Shown piece by piece: positions 1 to 6,587 of a DNA stretch of 8,002 nucleotides. Source of the stretch: an uncultured Ellagibacter sp. (GTDB lineage Bacteria > Actinomycetota > Coriobacteriia > Coriobacteriales > Eggerthellaceae); assembly GCA_934613165.1 (NCBI GenBank), contig CAKTSW010000051.1, positions 1 through 8,002 of the forward strand. The letters run 5' to 3'. Position numbers and translations under genes: made by a program. The notes below the pieces were generated by a model. It did not search any database. It saw nothing but the letters and a program-made list of their open reading frames with translations, and was not told where the DNA came from. The stretch's first letter is position 1; every line of letters begins with the position of its first letter.

Positions 1-789
1 TCGGAGGAGGTTCCCATCGACAGCGTGTCGCCGAACCCCGATCAGCCGCGCACGCAGTTCAAGAAGGACGAGCTTGAAGAGCTTGCCTCTTCCATCGAAG
101 CGCACGGTCTGCTGCAGCCGGTGTTGGTGCGCCCCGTCGCCGACGGCCGTTACGAGATCATCGCCGGCGAGCGCCGTTGGCAGGCATCTAAACTTGCCGG
201 CTTGAAGAAGATTCCCATCCGGGTGAAGGAAGCCGACGACGACAACTCGCTCGAGCTTGCCCTCATCGAGAACATCCAGCGCTCGAATCTGAACCCGATC
301 GAAGAAGCGTACGGGTACCGCCGCCTTATGGAGCGCAGGAACATGACGCAGGCCGAGGTTGCCCAGGCCATGTCGAAGGGTCGCTCGACCGTCGCGAACG
401 CGCTTCGCCTGCTCGAGCTTCCGGAACGCGCTCAGCAGCTTCTCTTCGAGGAGAAGATCACCGCCGGCCATGCGCGTGCCATTCTTTCCATCCCGACGAA
501 GGAAGGCCGCGAAAAGCTGACGGAGAAGCTTGTCAACGAGAAGCTCTCGGTTCGCGAGGCCGAGGCTATCGCTCGCCTCCTTGCCGGCCGCAAGGACCCG
601 TCCGAGGCGAAGCCGCGCACGCCGATGCCCGCCGCGTACAAGTCGGTCGCGAAATCGCTGCGCAAGGTGTTCGGCACCAACGTGCGCGTCAAGTCCTCGA
701 AGGGAAAGAACAAAATCGAGATCGAGTTCAAAGATGAAGCGGATTTGGAACGCATCTTCGAAGAAATGACCTCTTCTAAAGACGCCTAA
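1..789 (+). CDS. parB: Chromosome-partitioning protein ParB, 3' part (N-terminus outside window)
   Basis: ParB is a CTP-dependent DNA clamp that loads at parS, spreads along the origin region, works with the ParA ATPase and recruits SMC. The reading frame is open from base 1, so the true start lies upstream; 262 residues are visible. In window numbering, the N-terminal domain shows PNPDQPR (11-17), HGLLQPVLVR (35-44) and the CTP-binding motif GERRWQA (56-62). The second conserved motif is ENIQR (90-94), followed by NPIEEAYGY. A helix-turn-helix covers about 115-137 (TQAEVAQAMSKGRSTVANAL), and ITAGHARAIL (153-162) matches the parS-recognition region. After a charged linker (about 197-210) comes the short C-terminal dimerisation domain. 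The N-terminal residues, which would include the ParA-contacting segment, are missing only because of the window edge. An internal GTG at 25 is in frame but cuts into the conserved N-terminal motif and is not the start. Three parS sites lie 2.8-5.8 kb downstream, which supports a chromosomal, origin-proximal ParB. Confidence 0.96.
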   Translation, partial: SEEVPIDSVSPNPDQPRTQFKKDELEELASSIEAHGLLQPVLVRPVADGRYEIIAGERRWQASKLAGLKKIPIRVKEADDDNSLELALIENIQRSNLNPIEEAYGYRRLMERRNMTQAEVAQAMSKGRSTVANALRLLELPERAQQLLFEEKITAGHARAILSIPTKEGREKLTEKLVNEKLSVREAEAIARLLAGRKDPSEAKPRTPMPAAYKSVAKSLRKVFGTNVRVKSSKGKNKIEIEFKDEADLERIFEEMTSSKDA

Positions 790-823
790 GGCCCTAGAAA
801 GATGGCAATCGAGTAGGGTATCG

Positions 824-866
824 AAAAAAGCTCCCTCGCCCGTTAAATCGGACAAGGGAGCTTTTC
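824..866. terminator. Bidirectional intrinsic terminator between parB and rlmN
   Basis: An 11-bp perfect stem (AAAAGCTCCCT at 826-836 with AGGGAGCTTTT at 855-865) closes an 18-base loop, which can itself form a small CCG/CGG hairpin (840-842 with 849-851). The A tract on the left (824-829) becomes a run of six T on the minus strand. The right side reads CTTTTCTTCGTTTT on the plus strand. It lies in the 102-bp gap between the convergent stop codons of parB and rlmN and has the structure expected to stop transcription from both sides. The minus-strand T run is the cleaner of the two. Confidence 0.88.
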
Positions 867-891
867 TTCGTTTTATGATGGTTGAATCGCG

Positions 892-1923
892 CTACGCGAG
901 CTTGTTCTTCAGCTGACCGCACGCGCCGGCGATGTCGGAACCTCGCGACGAGCGGATGGTCGCTTCGATGTGACACTTCTCGAGCGTTTCGAGCCAGTGC
1001 CGGATCGTCTTGTGCGGGGTAGCCGAAAACGGGCTACCCTCGATCGCGTTCATGGGAAGCAGGTTCACATGGCAAAGCAGCCCGCGGCAGTATTTAACGA
1101 GCGCGTCGAGATCTTCCTGCGTGTCGTTCACGCCGTCCATGAGAAGGTACTCGAACGTGACGCGGCGGTTCGTCTGCTCGATGTAGTCGGCAAGCGCTCC
1201 GCGCAGGCTTTTGAGCGACTGGCGGGCAACGTGCGGCATGATCTCGTCGCGCAACGGCTGGATGGCGGAATGAAGGGAAATCGCAAGCCCGAACTGCTCG
1301 GGTTCGCCCGCGAGTCGGCGTATCCCGTCGAGCATGCCGCAGGTGGACACCGTCATGCGGCGGGCGCCGATGTTGAGACCCTTCTTGTCGTTCATGATAC
1401 GCATCGCGGCGATGACGTTCTCGTAGTTAAGGAACGGCTCGCCCTGACCCATGCCGACGACGTTGGTCACCCGGCGATCGAAATCCTCTTCGACGAAGAA
1501 GATTTGATCGACGATTTCCCCGATCGAGAGATTGCGGGTGAACCCTTCCTTGCCGGTGGCGCAGAAAAGGCATTCCATCGGGCAGCCGACCTGCGTGGAG
1601 AAGCATACGGTCAAACGCTCGCGCGAGGCGTCGGCGGGGATGCCGACCGTTTCGACGAGAGAACCGTCGGCGAGTTCGAGGACGTACTTGCGCGTGCCGT
1701 CGCGGGATTCCTGGCTGTCGACGAGCTTCGGCGTCGACAGCGTGTAATTCGCCTCAAGCTCGCTTCTCAGCGTAAGGGACAGGTTGGTCATTTCCGCGAA
1801 CGAGCCGACGTGCTTGCAGTAAAGCCATTCGTAGAGCTGCTTGGCGCGGAATGCAGGTTGGCCGAGGTTTGCGAGAACCTCTTTGAGTCCCTGCATATCG
1901 TATGTTTTGATATCGGTATTCAT
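892..1923 (-). CDS. rlmN: Dual-specificity RNA methyltransferase RlmN (23S rRNA A2503 / tRNA A37)
   Basis: This radical-SAM enzyme methylates C2 of adenosine 2503 in the 23S rRNA peptidyl-transferase centre; in characterised members it also modifies A37 of some tRNAs. The predicted protein has 343 residues, close to the usual length. The 4Fe-4S binding CxxxCxxC motif is Cys114, Cys118 and Cys121 (GCPMECLFCATG). Cys335 (GACGQL) corresponds to the C-terminal cysteine that carries the methyl group and forms the covalent RNA intermediate. The SAM-binding GEP motif is GMGQGEPFLN (157-166), and ISLHS (215-219) and LLPMN (288-292) are also conserved. The N-terminal accessory domain includes FRAKQLYEWLY (25-35). 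The ATG at 1921-1923 is chosen because it gives the family's normal N-terminus. No Shine-Dalgarno precedes it; instead TATAAT lies 7 bases upstream, so the mRNA may be leaderless. It is divergent from ddl and convergent with parB. Confidence 0.97.
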   Translation of the reverse strand: MNTDIKTYDMQGLKEVLANLGQPAFRAKQLYEWLYCKHVGSFAEMTNLSLTLRSELEANYTLSTPKLVDSQESRDGTRKYVLELADGSLVETVGIPADASRERLTVCFSTQVGCPMECLFCATGKEGFTRNLSIGEIVDQIFFVEEDFDRRVTNVVGMGQGEPFLNYENVIAAMRIMNDKKGLNIGARRMTVSTCGMLDGIRRLAGEPEQFGLAISLHSAIQPLRDEIMPHVARQSLKSLRGALADYIEQTNRRVTFEYLLMDGVNDTQEDLDALVKYCRGLLCHVNLLPMNAIEGSPFSATPHKTIRHWLETLEKCHIEATIRSSRGSDIAGACGQLKNKLA

Positions 1924-1930
1924 GAGGGCA

Positions 1931-1936
1931 ATTATA
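1931..1936 (-). promoter_or_regulatory. Probable -10 element of rlmN, placing the transcription start at or beside the ATG
   Basis: The minus strand reads a perfect TATAAT here, with 7 bases before the A of the rlmN ATG (1923). That spacing would put the transcription start at or within a base or two of the start codon. No convincing -35 hexamer is seen 16-18 bases upstream, so this is a -10-only call. Confidence 0.55.
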
Positions 1937-1942
1937 AGTCAT

Positions 1943-1951
1943 TGCTATACT
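1943..1951 (+). promoter_or_regulatory. Extended -10 promoter of ddl
   Basis: TGCTATACT matches the extended -10 pattern TGnTATAAT with one mismatch in the hexamer (TATACT, 1946-1951). No good -35 hexamer is present upstream, which is common for extended -10 promoters. The expected start near 1958 gives a leader of about 30 bases before ddl. It lies 7 bp from the oppositely directed rlmN -10 element, so the two polymerase footprints overlap. Confidence 0.55.
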
Positions 1952-1974
1952 TGCCGAAGAGATCACACTCAACG

Positions 1975-1983
1975 AAGGGGAGA
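1975..1983 (+). promoter_or_regulatory. Strong ribosome binding site of ddl
   Basis: AAGGGGAGA closely matches the Shine-Dalgarno consensus. Its core ends about 6 bases before the ATG at 1989 and fixes that start. It contrasts with the absence of any such site in front of the divergent rlmN and of the 440-residue gene at 6609. Confidence 0.8.
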
Positions 1984-1988
1984 TAATT

Positions 1989-2939
1989 ATGTCCGACACG
2001 TTCGATCCGGCAACTTGCCGCGTCGCGCTGCTTTCCGGCGGTACGAGTGGTGAGCGTGAGATTTCGATCGCATCCGGCGACGGGGCTGAAGCCGCTTTGA
2101 AAGAGGCGGGGTTTTCCGTCGACCGATTCGACCCGGCGAACAAGGATGACCTGAAGGCGCTCATCGACGGCGACTACGACGTGGCGTTCCTCTGCCTGCA
2201 CGGCCGCCATGGGGAAGACGGCGTTATCCAGGGATTCCTCGAGATGATCGGCCTTCCCTACATCGGCCCCGGCGTTTGGTCGAGCGCCATTGCCATCAAC
2301 AAGACGCGATCCAAGGATTTCTACCGCCTTGCGGGCGTTCCCACTGCCCCTTCGGTGACGCTTCGCGCGGGCGAGCCGTACACGGTTCCCGACATCATCG
2401 CCCAGGTCGGGGACCACGTGGTGGTGAAGCCCGCTTCCGAGGGAAGCTCCATCGGCGTTTCCATCGTTTCGGGCGCTGACGACATCGAGAAGGCGATCGA
2501 TGAGGCGTTCAGCCACGACACCGAGGTTGTCGTGGAGAAGTTCATCTCCGGCCGCGAGTTCACCGTCGCCGTGATCGGCAACGACAAGCCGCGCGCGCTT
2601 CCCATCATCGAAATCATCGCGCAAAAGGGCGAGTTCTACGATTTCGAGTCGAAGTACGCTGCGGGCGGTTCGAAGCATATCTGCCCGGCCGAGCTGCCGG
2701 AAGAGGAAGCGGCGACGATTCAGCGCGAGGCGATCGGGGCGCACAAGGCCCTGGACTGCAAGGGCGTTTCCCGCACCGACTTCATTCTCGACGACGAGGG
2801 CAAGCCATGGGCGCTCGAGACGAACACCATCCCGGGAATGACGAGCACCTCGCTTCTGCCCGATGCCGCCCGCGCTGCGGGAATCCCCTTCCCGCAGCTG
2901 TGCACGATGCTGGTTCAGTACGCGCTCGAACGCAAGTAA
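1989..2939 (+). CDS. ddl: D-alanine--D-alanine ligase
   Basis: This cytoplasmic ATP-grasp enzyme joins two D-alanines for the peptidoglycan stem peptide. The 316-residue product is close to E. coli DdlB (306). Key positions align with DdlB at a constant offset of +7: Glu22 in GGTSGEREIS (DdlB Glu15), Lys147 and Ser153 in KPASEGSSIGVS (Lys144 and Ser150 region), and Arg262, Asp264, Glu277 and Asn279 in SRTDF and LETNT, which bind Mg-ATP. Also aligned are Gly283 and the PGMTSTSLLP loop. LHGRHGEDG (70-78) and GLPYIGPG (88-95) are typical N-terminal motifs. Tyr223 in KYAAGG occupies the DdlB Tyr216 position, which favours D-Ala as second substrate; D-Ala-D-Lac ligases change this residue. The start is fixed by a strong Shine-Dalgarno. 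The gene stands alone, not in a mur/fts cluster, divergent from rlmN and ending 15 bp from a convergent gene. Confidence 0.97.
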   Translation: MSDTFDPATCRVALLSGGTSGEREISIASGDGAEAALKEAGFSVDRFDPANKDDLKALIDGDYDVAFLCLHGRHGEDGVIQGFLEMIGLPYIGPGVWSSAIAINKTRSKDFYRLAGVPTAPSVTLRAGEPYTVPDIIAQVGDHVVVKPASEGSSIGVSIVSGADDIEKAIDEAFSHDTEVVVEKFISGREFTVAVIGNDKPRALPIIEIIAQKGEFYDFESKYAAGGSKHICPAELPEEEAATIQREAIGAHKALDCKGVSRTDFILDDEGKPWALETNTIPGMTSTSLLPDAARAAGIPFPQLCTMLVQYALERK

Positions 2940-2954
2940 CGGACCGCGCGCAAG

Positions 2955-3578
2955 CTAGAAGAAAAGGGCCTTTACGGCAAACCCGATCGCTGCGACCACG
3001 ACGACGATGAACGCGATGCTCACCGCGTAGCAGCCGGGGTTGCCCGCACGGCCCTTTTCTATCAGCGCCTCGCTCATCTTGCGCTGGCTCTTCATCACGA
3101 CGGTCCCCGCCGTTTTCTCGGGCTTGTCGGCGCGCATGTCGGGCTTCCAGGTGCCGTTGGAGTCGATGAGCTTCGAGACGGCTTGCTCGCCCAAGTCGAT
3201 TTCGGGGCGGATTCCTTCGGCGAGCATCGAGGAGATGGTTCCGGTGAACGCATCGACTTGCTTTTCGTACTGGGGCTCGCAGCATATCACCGCCAATTCG
3301 GCCCAGTACTTCCCCGGTTCGGGTTCGGTGGAGTACGCGACGAGCGAGAGCAGCGCCGTCATCTTCCAGTCGCGCGCGTTGAGGATGCGCAGCTGCCGGG
3401 AAAAGTCGATGGAGAAATGGCCGATCTTCGCGCCGAATCGATTCTGCGCCCAAGCAAGGTCCCCTTCGAAGACGATCTCGTAGCGATCGCCGACGATGTT
3501 GTCCGCGCTCAGAAGCAGGGCGCCTTCCCTCTTCGATTCGGGATCGAGTTTTTGATATGAACCGAAATAACGTTCCAT
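2955..3578 (-). CDS. Unknown tail-anchored membrane protein, 207 residues
   Basis: I do not recognise the family. The 207-residue protein begins MERYFGSYQK and has a soluble, mixed alpha/beta-looking N-terminal domain (1 to about 145) containing two adjacent cysteines (Cys99-Cys100). A charged, lysine-rich linker follows (about 146-180). It ends in one hydrophobic segment (about 184-207, CYAVSIAFIVVVVAAIGFAVKALFF), with no residues after it. There is no signal peptide, so the expected topology is a tail anchor with the main domain in the cytoplasm. The ATG at 3576-3578 is supported by GAAGGG six bases upstream. The minus-strand frame stays open far into the neighbouring gene, but that part is antisense to a well-supported coding region and is not included. 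The gene is divergent from the exonuclease-helicase, and a parS site lies 21 bp upstream of its start codon, probably in its 5' leader. Confidence 0.82.
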   Translation of the reverse strand: MERYFGSYQKLDPESKREGALLLSADNIVGDRYEIVFEGDLAWAQNRFGAKIGHFSIDFSRQLRILNARDWKMTALLSLVAYSTEPEPGKYWAELAVICCEPQYEKQVDAFTGTISSMLAEGIRPEIDLGEQAVSKLIDSNGTWKPDMRADKPEKTAGTVVMKSQRKMSEALIEKGRAGNPGCYAVSIAFIVVVVAAIGFAVKALFF

Positions 3579-3584
3579 GGAGAA

Positions 3585-3590
3585 CCCTTC
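3585..3590 (-). promoter_or_regulatory. Ribosome binding site of the tail-anchored protein gene
   Basis: The minus strand reads GAAGGG, six bases before the ATG at 3578. It decides the start against the longer open frame that continues upstream through the parS palindrome. Confidence 0.65.
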
Positions 3591-3599
3591 GCTCGATAA

Positions 3600-3615
3600 T
3601 GTTTCACGTGAAACA
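3600..3615. promoter_or_regulatory. parS: parS site 1 (ParB loading site)
   Basis: TGTTTCACGTGAAACA is a perfect 16-bp palindrome that matches the bacterial parS consensus TGTTnCACGTGAAACA at every defined base. The dyad symmetry extends without mismatch to 26 bp (3595-3620), with GATAAT and ATTATC arms added. It lies between the tail-anchored gene (-) and the exonuclease-helicase gene (+). The cognate parB is at the left edge of the window. Confidence 0.95.
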
Positions 3616-3623
3616 TTATCTAA

Positions 3624-3629
3624 TATAAT
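3624..3629 (+). promoter_or_regulatory. -10 element between two parS sites, probable promoter of the exonuclease-helicase gene
   Basis: A perfect TATAAT lies midway between parS 1 and parS 2. A start about seven bases downstream would fall at 3636, at the edge of parS 2. With a 17-bp spacer the -35 position falls on GTTTCA inside parS 1, a poor match. On the other strand the same AT-rich patch offers TATATT (3627-3622) and GATAAT (3620-3615), which could serve the tail-anchored gene. ParB bound at either site would overlap the polymerase footprint. Confidence 0.5.
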
Positions 3630-3636
3630 CGGTGGG

Positions 3637-3652
3637 TGTTTCACGTGAAACG
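3637..3652. promoter_or_regulatory. parS: parS site 2 (ParB loading site)
   Basis: TGTTTCACGTGAAACG carries the full 14-bp parS core and differs from the 16-bp consensus only in the last base (G for A). Its centre is 37 bp from that of parS 1. It lies 26 bp upstream of the preferred ATG of the exonuclease-helicase gene. If the in-frame GTG at 3636 were used, parS 2 would encode the first residues, FHVKR. Confidence 0.93.
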
Positions 3653-3677
3653 CTTGAGAGTAATTGAGAGAAGCTTT

Positions 3678-6587
3678 ATGAACAACATGCTCGATATCTT
3701 TATCAGCGATGGAACGCCTGATAGGATGAAGGATCGATATGCTCGCCTTTACGAGGACGCGAAGAAGGCCGATTTCGGCGACCTCGACGAGAACATCGTC
3801 GTGATCGATACGGAGACGACGGGATTTTCCTTCAATCACGACGAGCTGACCCAGATCGCAGCGGCGCGGATGGAGCACGGGGAAATCGTCGATTGGTACG
3901 TGACGTTCGTGAACCCGGGCAAGCCGATTCCCGAAGACGTCGCCCATCTGACGAACATCCATGACGAGGACGTGGCGGACGCGCCTTCGCCGGACGAAGC
4001 GCTTGCGGGCCTCGTCGAGTTCACACGCGACGCGAAAGTCGTCGCCCACAACGCCGACTTCGACAGGACGTTCACGACGCGCCACCCGAGCGGCTACCCC
4101 TTGCTCGACAACCTCTGGATCGACTCGCTCGACCTGGCGCGCATCGCGCTTCCCCGTATGAAGTCCCATCGCCTGATCGACCTGGTGCGGGCATTCGGAG
4201 CGCCTGTTTCGACCCACCGCGCCGACGACGACGTCGCCGCGACCTGTGCGCTGTTCCGTATTCTTCTGGCTGGCGTGGCGGCCATGCCAGCGGCGTTGGT
4301 GAAGGAAATCGCGCTTATGGCCCCGGTCGAGCAGTGGAACACCGCTGTTGTGTTCCAGCATTTCTCCGACCCCGAGGTGAAGCGGCTTGCGGTCAAGTCG
4401 TTGCGACGCCCCGCCGCTGAGAAGTTCGAGCACAAGGCGAAGCTCGACGCGAAGAATCTCATGAGCTTGTCGTTCCCTTCGCCCGATGAGGTGAAAACCG
4501 CGTTCGCGCTCGAAGGGATAGTCGGGCGCATGTACGATGATTTCGAGCCGCGCGCTGAGCAGCTCGAAATGGCCGAGCAGGTTCGCGACGCCTTCGCGGC
4601 GGGTGAGAATCTCGTCGTCGAAGCCGGCACCGGCGTTGGGAAGTCGATGGCGTATCTCGTCCCCGCCGTGCTCACGGCGAAGCGCAACGGGATCGCGGTC
4701 GGCGTCGCAACGAAGACGAACGCGCTGCTCGACCAACTCGTCTACCATGAACTGCCGGCGCTTTCCGCCGCGCTGGGCGGCTTGACCTACGCTCCGCTGA
4801 AGGGCTTTTCCCACTACCCTTGCCTTCGCCGTGTGGAACGCCTGCTCGACGATGGCGTGCGCATGGTCGACGTTCAGGGGAAGGAACATTCGCAAGCTCC
4901 GGCGCTCGCGTCGCTGCTCTCGTTCATTGAGCAGACCGACTACGACGACATCGACGGGTTGAAGATGGATTACCGCCTTATTCCCCGCCGTGCGGTCACG
5001 ACGACGAGCCACGACTGCCTGCGTCGGAAGTGCCCTTTCTTCGGAACCTCGTGCTTCGTTCACGGGGCGCGGCGCTTCGCTGAGGAGGCCGACGTCATCG
5101 TCACGAACCACAGTCTTTTGTTCTGCGACGCCGCCGCCGATAACGGCCTTCTGCCACCGATTCGCTATTGGGTGCTCGACGAGGCCCACGGCGCGGAAGC
5201 GGAGGCGCGCAAGGCGTTTTCGCTTGAAATCGGGGCGGAGGATCTTCTCCGACTTGTTTCGCGCACGGCGCCCGAGTCGTCGCGCAACGTGTTCGCCCGC
5301 GCCGAGCGCAAGCTCGGGTCGAAGCTCGAAAACGACGGGATGACGCTGTTCTTCGGCTTGACGGGCAAGGCGAAATCGGCAGGCGACGCGTATGCGCTCG
5401 CCGCGCGCGACCTTGCCGCGCATATGAAGGACCTGCTGTTCTTCGACCCGAACAAGCGTAGTCGCGGATACGACCATACCGAGTTATGGCTCAACGACGA
5501 CGTTCGCTCGTCGGAAACGTTCAAGGCCCTTGCCGAGTACGGGAAGGCGGCTCAGAATGCCGCCGAGAAGCTCATAACGTGCAGCCAGGAGCTGGTCGGC
5601 TACCTCGAGAACATCGACGGTGCAGCTGAGCCTCAACGCGAAATCGCGTCGGTGGCGATGGACTTGAAGGAATTCGTGACCGCCTGCGACGTCATTTTCG
5701 GGCCGAAGTCGGACAAATACGCCTATGCCGCGAACCTCTGCAAGAAGAAGGACAAGCAGACCGACAAGCTGGAGGCGCTTCTCGTCAACGTCGGCGGCGC
5801 ACTTGACCAGAACCTCTATGCGCAGACCAATTCGGTCGTGTTCGCCTCGGCTACGCTTTCCATCGACGGGAAATTCACGTCGTTCGAAAACGCGATGGGT
5901 CTGAGCATGGGCGACGTTTCGACATCTCGCTCGTGCCAGCTCGATTCGAGCTACGATTTCGACGCAAACATGACGGTCTACGTGGCAAGCGATATCCCCG
6001 AGCCGTCCGACCCGCACTACCTGACGGAACTGCAGCGGCTGCTTATCGGCGTGCATAAAGCGCAGCACGGTTCGATGCTCACGCTTTTCACGAACCGCCG
6101 CGAGATGGAAAAATGTTTCGACGAGGTGCAGCCGGCCTTGAAGGAAGACGATCTTCGACTGGTGTGCCAGAAATGGGGCGTGTCGGTAAAGGGCCTTCGC
6201 GACGACTTCCTGAAAGACGAGCATCTGTCGCTTTTCGCCCTGAAGAGCTTTTGGGAAGGGTTCGACGCGCCAGGCTCGACGCTGCGCGGCGTCGTTATTC
6301 CGAAGCTCCCGTTCTCGAAGCCGACCGACCCGCTTTCGTGCGAGCGCGCCACGCGCGATGACCAGGCATGGCGCCACTGCGTGCTGCCTCAGGCGGTGCT
6401 CGAAACGAAGCAGGCGGCGGGTCGCCTTATCCGCAAGGCGACGGACAAGGGCGTGCTCATTCTCGCCGACAAGCGCCTCGTGACGAAAGGGTACGGCAAA
6501 GTGTTCCTCCGTTCCCTGCCGAGCAAGACGATCAAGGTGTGCACGATCGACGAAATCGTGCAGTCGGTCGCCGACGCGAATCGGTGA
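3678..6587 (+). CDS. DnaQ-like 3'-5' exonuclease fused to an Fe-S DinG/XPD-type helicase
   Basis: The 969-residue protein has two domains. The DEDDh exonuclease domain (about 38-200) has Exo I DTETTG (Asp44, Glu46), Exo II HNADFD (Asp127 or Asp129 region) and Exo III HRADDDVA (His180, Asp185). The XPD/DinG superfamily 2 helicase domain (about 285-969) has Walker A AGTGVGKS (316-323), Walker B DEAH (501-504), SATLS (724-728), FWEGFDAPG (858-866) and motif VI QAAGRLIRK (912-920). Four cysteines (382, 447, 452, 459) before ADVIVTNHSLL are placed as in Fe-S helicases and probably bind a 4Fe-4S cluster. The predicted role is DNA repair or clearing R-loops and replication conflicts in the cytoplasm. 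The ATG at 3678 is chosen for a weak GAGAG seven bases upstream. An in-frame GTG at 3636 would give 983 residues and could be leaderless. Residues 1-37 precede the exonuclease fold and are unassigned. The architecture resembles Firmicute DinG (exonuclease plus helicase), but with the cysteines present. Confidence 0.93.
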   Translation: MNNMLDIFISDGTPDRMKDRYARLYEDAKKADFGDLDENIVVIDTETTGFSFNHDELTQIAAARMEHGEIVDWYVTFVNPGKPIPEDVAHLTNIHDEDVADAPSPDEALAGLVEFTRDAKVVAHNADFDRTFTTRHPSGYPLLDNLWIDSLDLARIALPRMKSHRLIDLVRAFGAPVSTHRADDDVAATCALFRILLAGVAAMPAALVKEIALMAPVEQWNTAVVFQHFSDPEVKRLAVKSLRRPAAEKFEHKAKLDAKNLMSLSFPSPDEVKTAFALEGIVGRMYDDFEPRAEQLEMAEQVRDAFAAGENLVVEAGTGVGKSMAYLVPAVLTAKRNGIAVGVATKTNALLDQLVYHELPALSAALGGLTYAPLKGFSHYPCLRRVERLLDDGVRMVDVQGKEHSQAPALASLLSFIEQTDYDDIDGLKMDYRLIPRRAVTTTSHDCLRRKCPFFGTSCFVHGARRFAEEADVIVTNHSLLFCDAAADNGLLPPIRYWVLDEAHGAEAEARKAFSLEIGAEDLLRLVSRTAPESSRNVFARAERKLGSKLENDGMTLFFGLTGKAKSAGDAYALAARDLAAHMKDLLFFDPNKRSRGYDHTELWLNDDVRSSETFKALAEYGKAAQNAAEKLITCSQELVGYLENIDGAAEPQREIASVAMDLKEFVTACDVIFGPKSDKYAYAANLCKKKDKQTDKLEALLVNVGGALDQNLYAQTNSVVFASATLSIDGKFTSFENAMGLSMGDVSTSRSCQLDSSYDFDANMTVYVASDIPEPSDPHYLTELQRLLIGVHKAQHGSMLTLFTNRREMEKCFDEVQPALKEDDLRLVCQKWGVSVKGLRDDFLKDEHLSLFALKSFWEGFDAPGSTLRGVVIPKLPFSKPTDPLSCERATRDDQAWRHCVLPQAVLETKQAAGRLIRKATDKGVLILADKRLVTKGYGKVFLRSLPSKTIKVCTIDEIVQSVADANR

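Noticed and set aside
970..1986. 338-codon plus-strand frame opposite rlmN
   Set aside because: It is antisense to a full-length RlmN with all catalytic cysteines, has no ribosome binding site at its start and no recognisable domain.
2415..2420. CACGTG core inside ddl as a further parS
   Set aside because: The flanks (GGGAC and GTGGT) do not match the parS arms; only the central hexamer is shared.
3595..3620. 26-bp palindrome as a transcription terminator
   Set aside because: The sequence is a parS site, has essentially no loop, is followed by no T tract and lies upstream of genes rather than downstream.
2955..5477. 840-codon minus-strand open frame continuous with the tail-anchored gene
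   Set aside because: Only the last 207 codons look like protein. The rest is antisense to the exonuclease-helicase with all its motifs and has the Arg/His-rich composition typical of antisense frames in GC-rich DNA. A good ribosome binding site marks the start at 3578.
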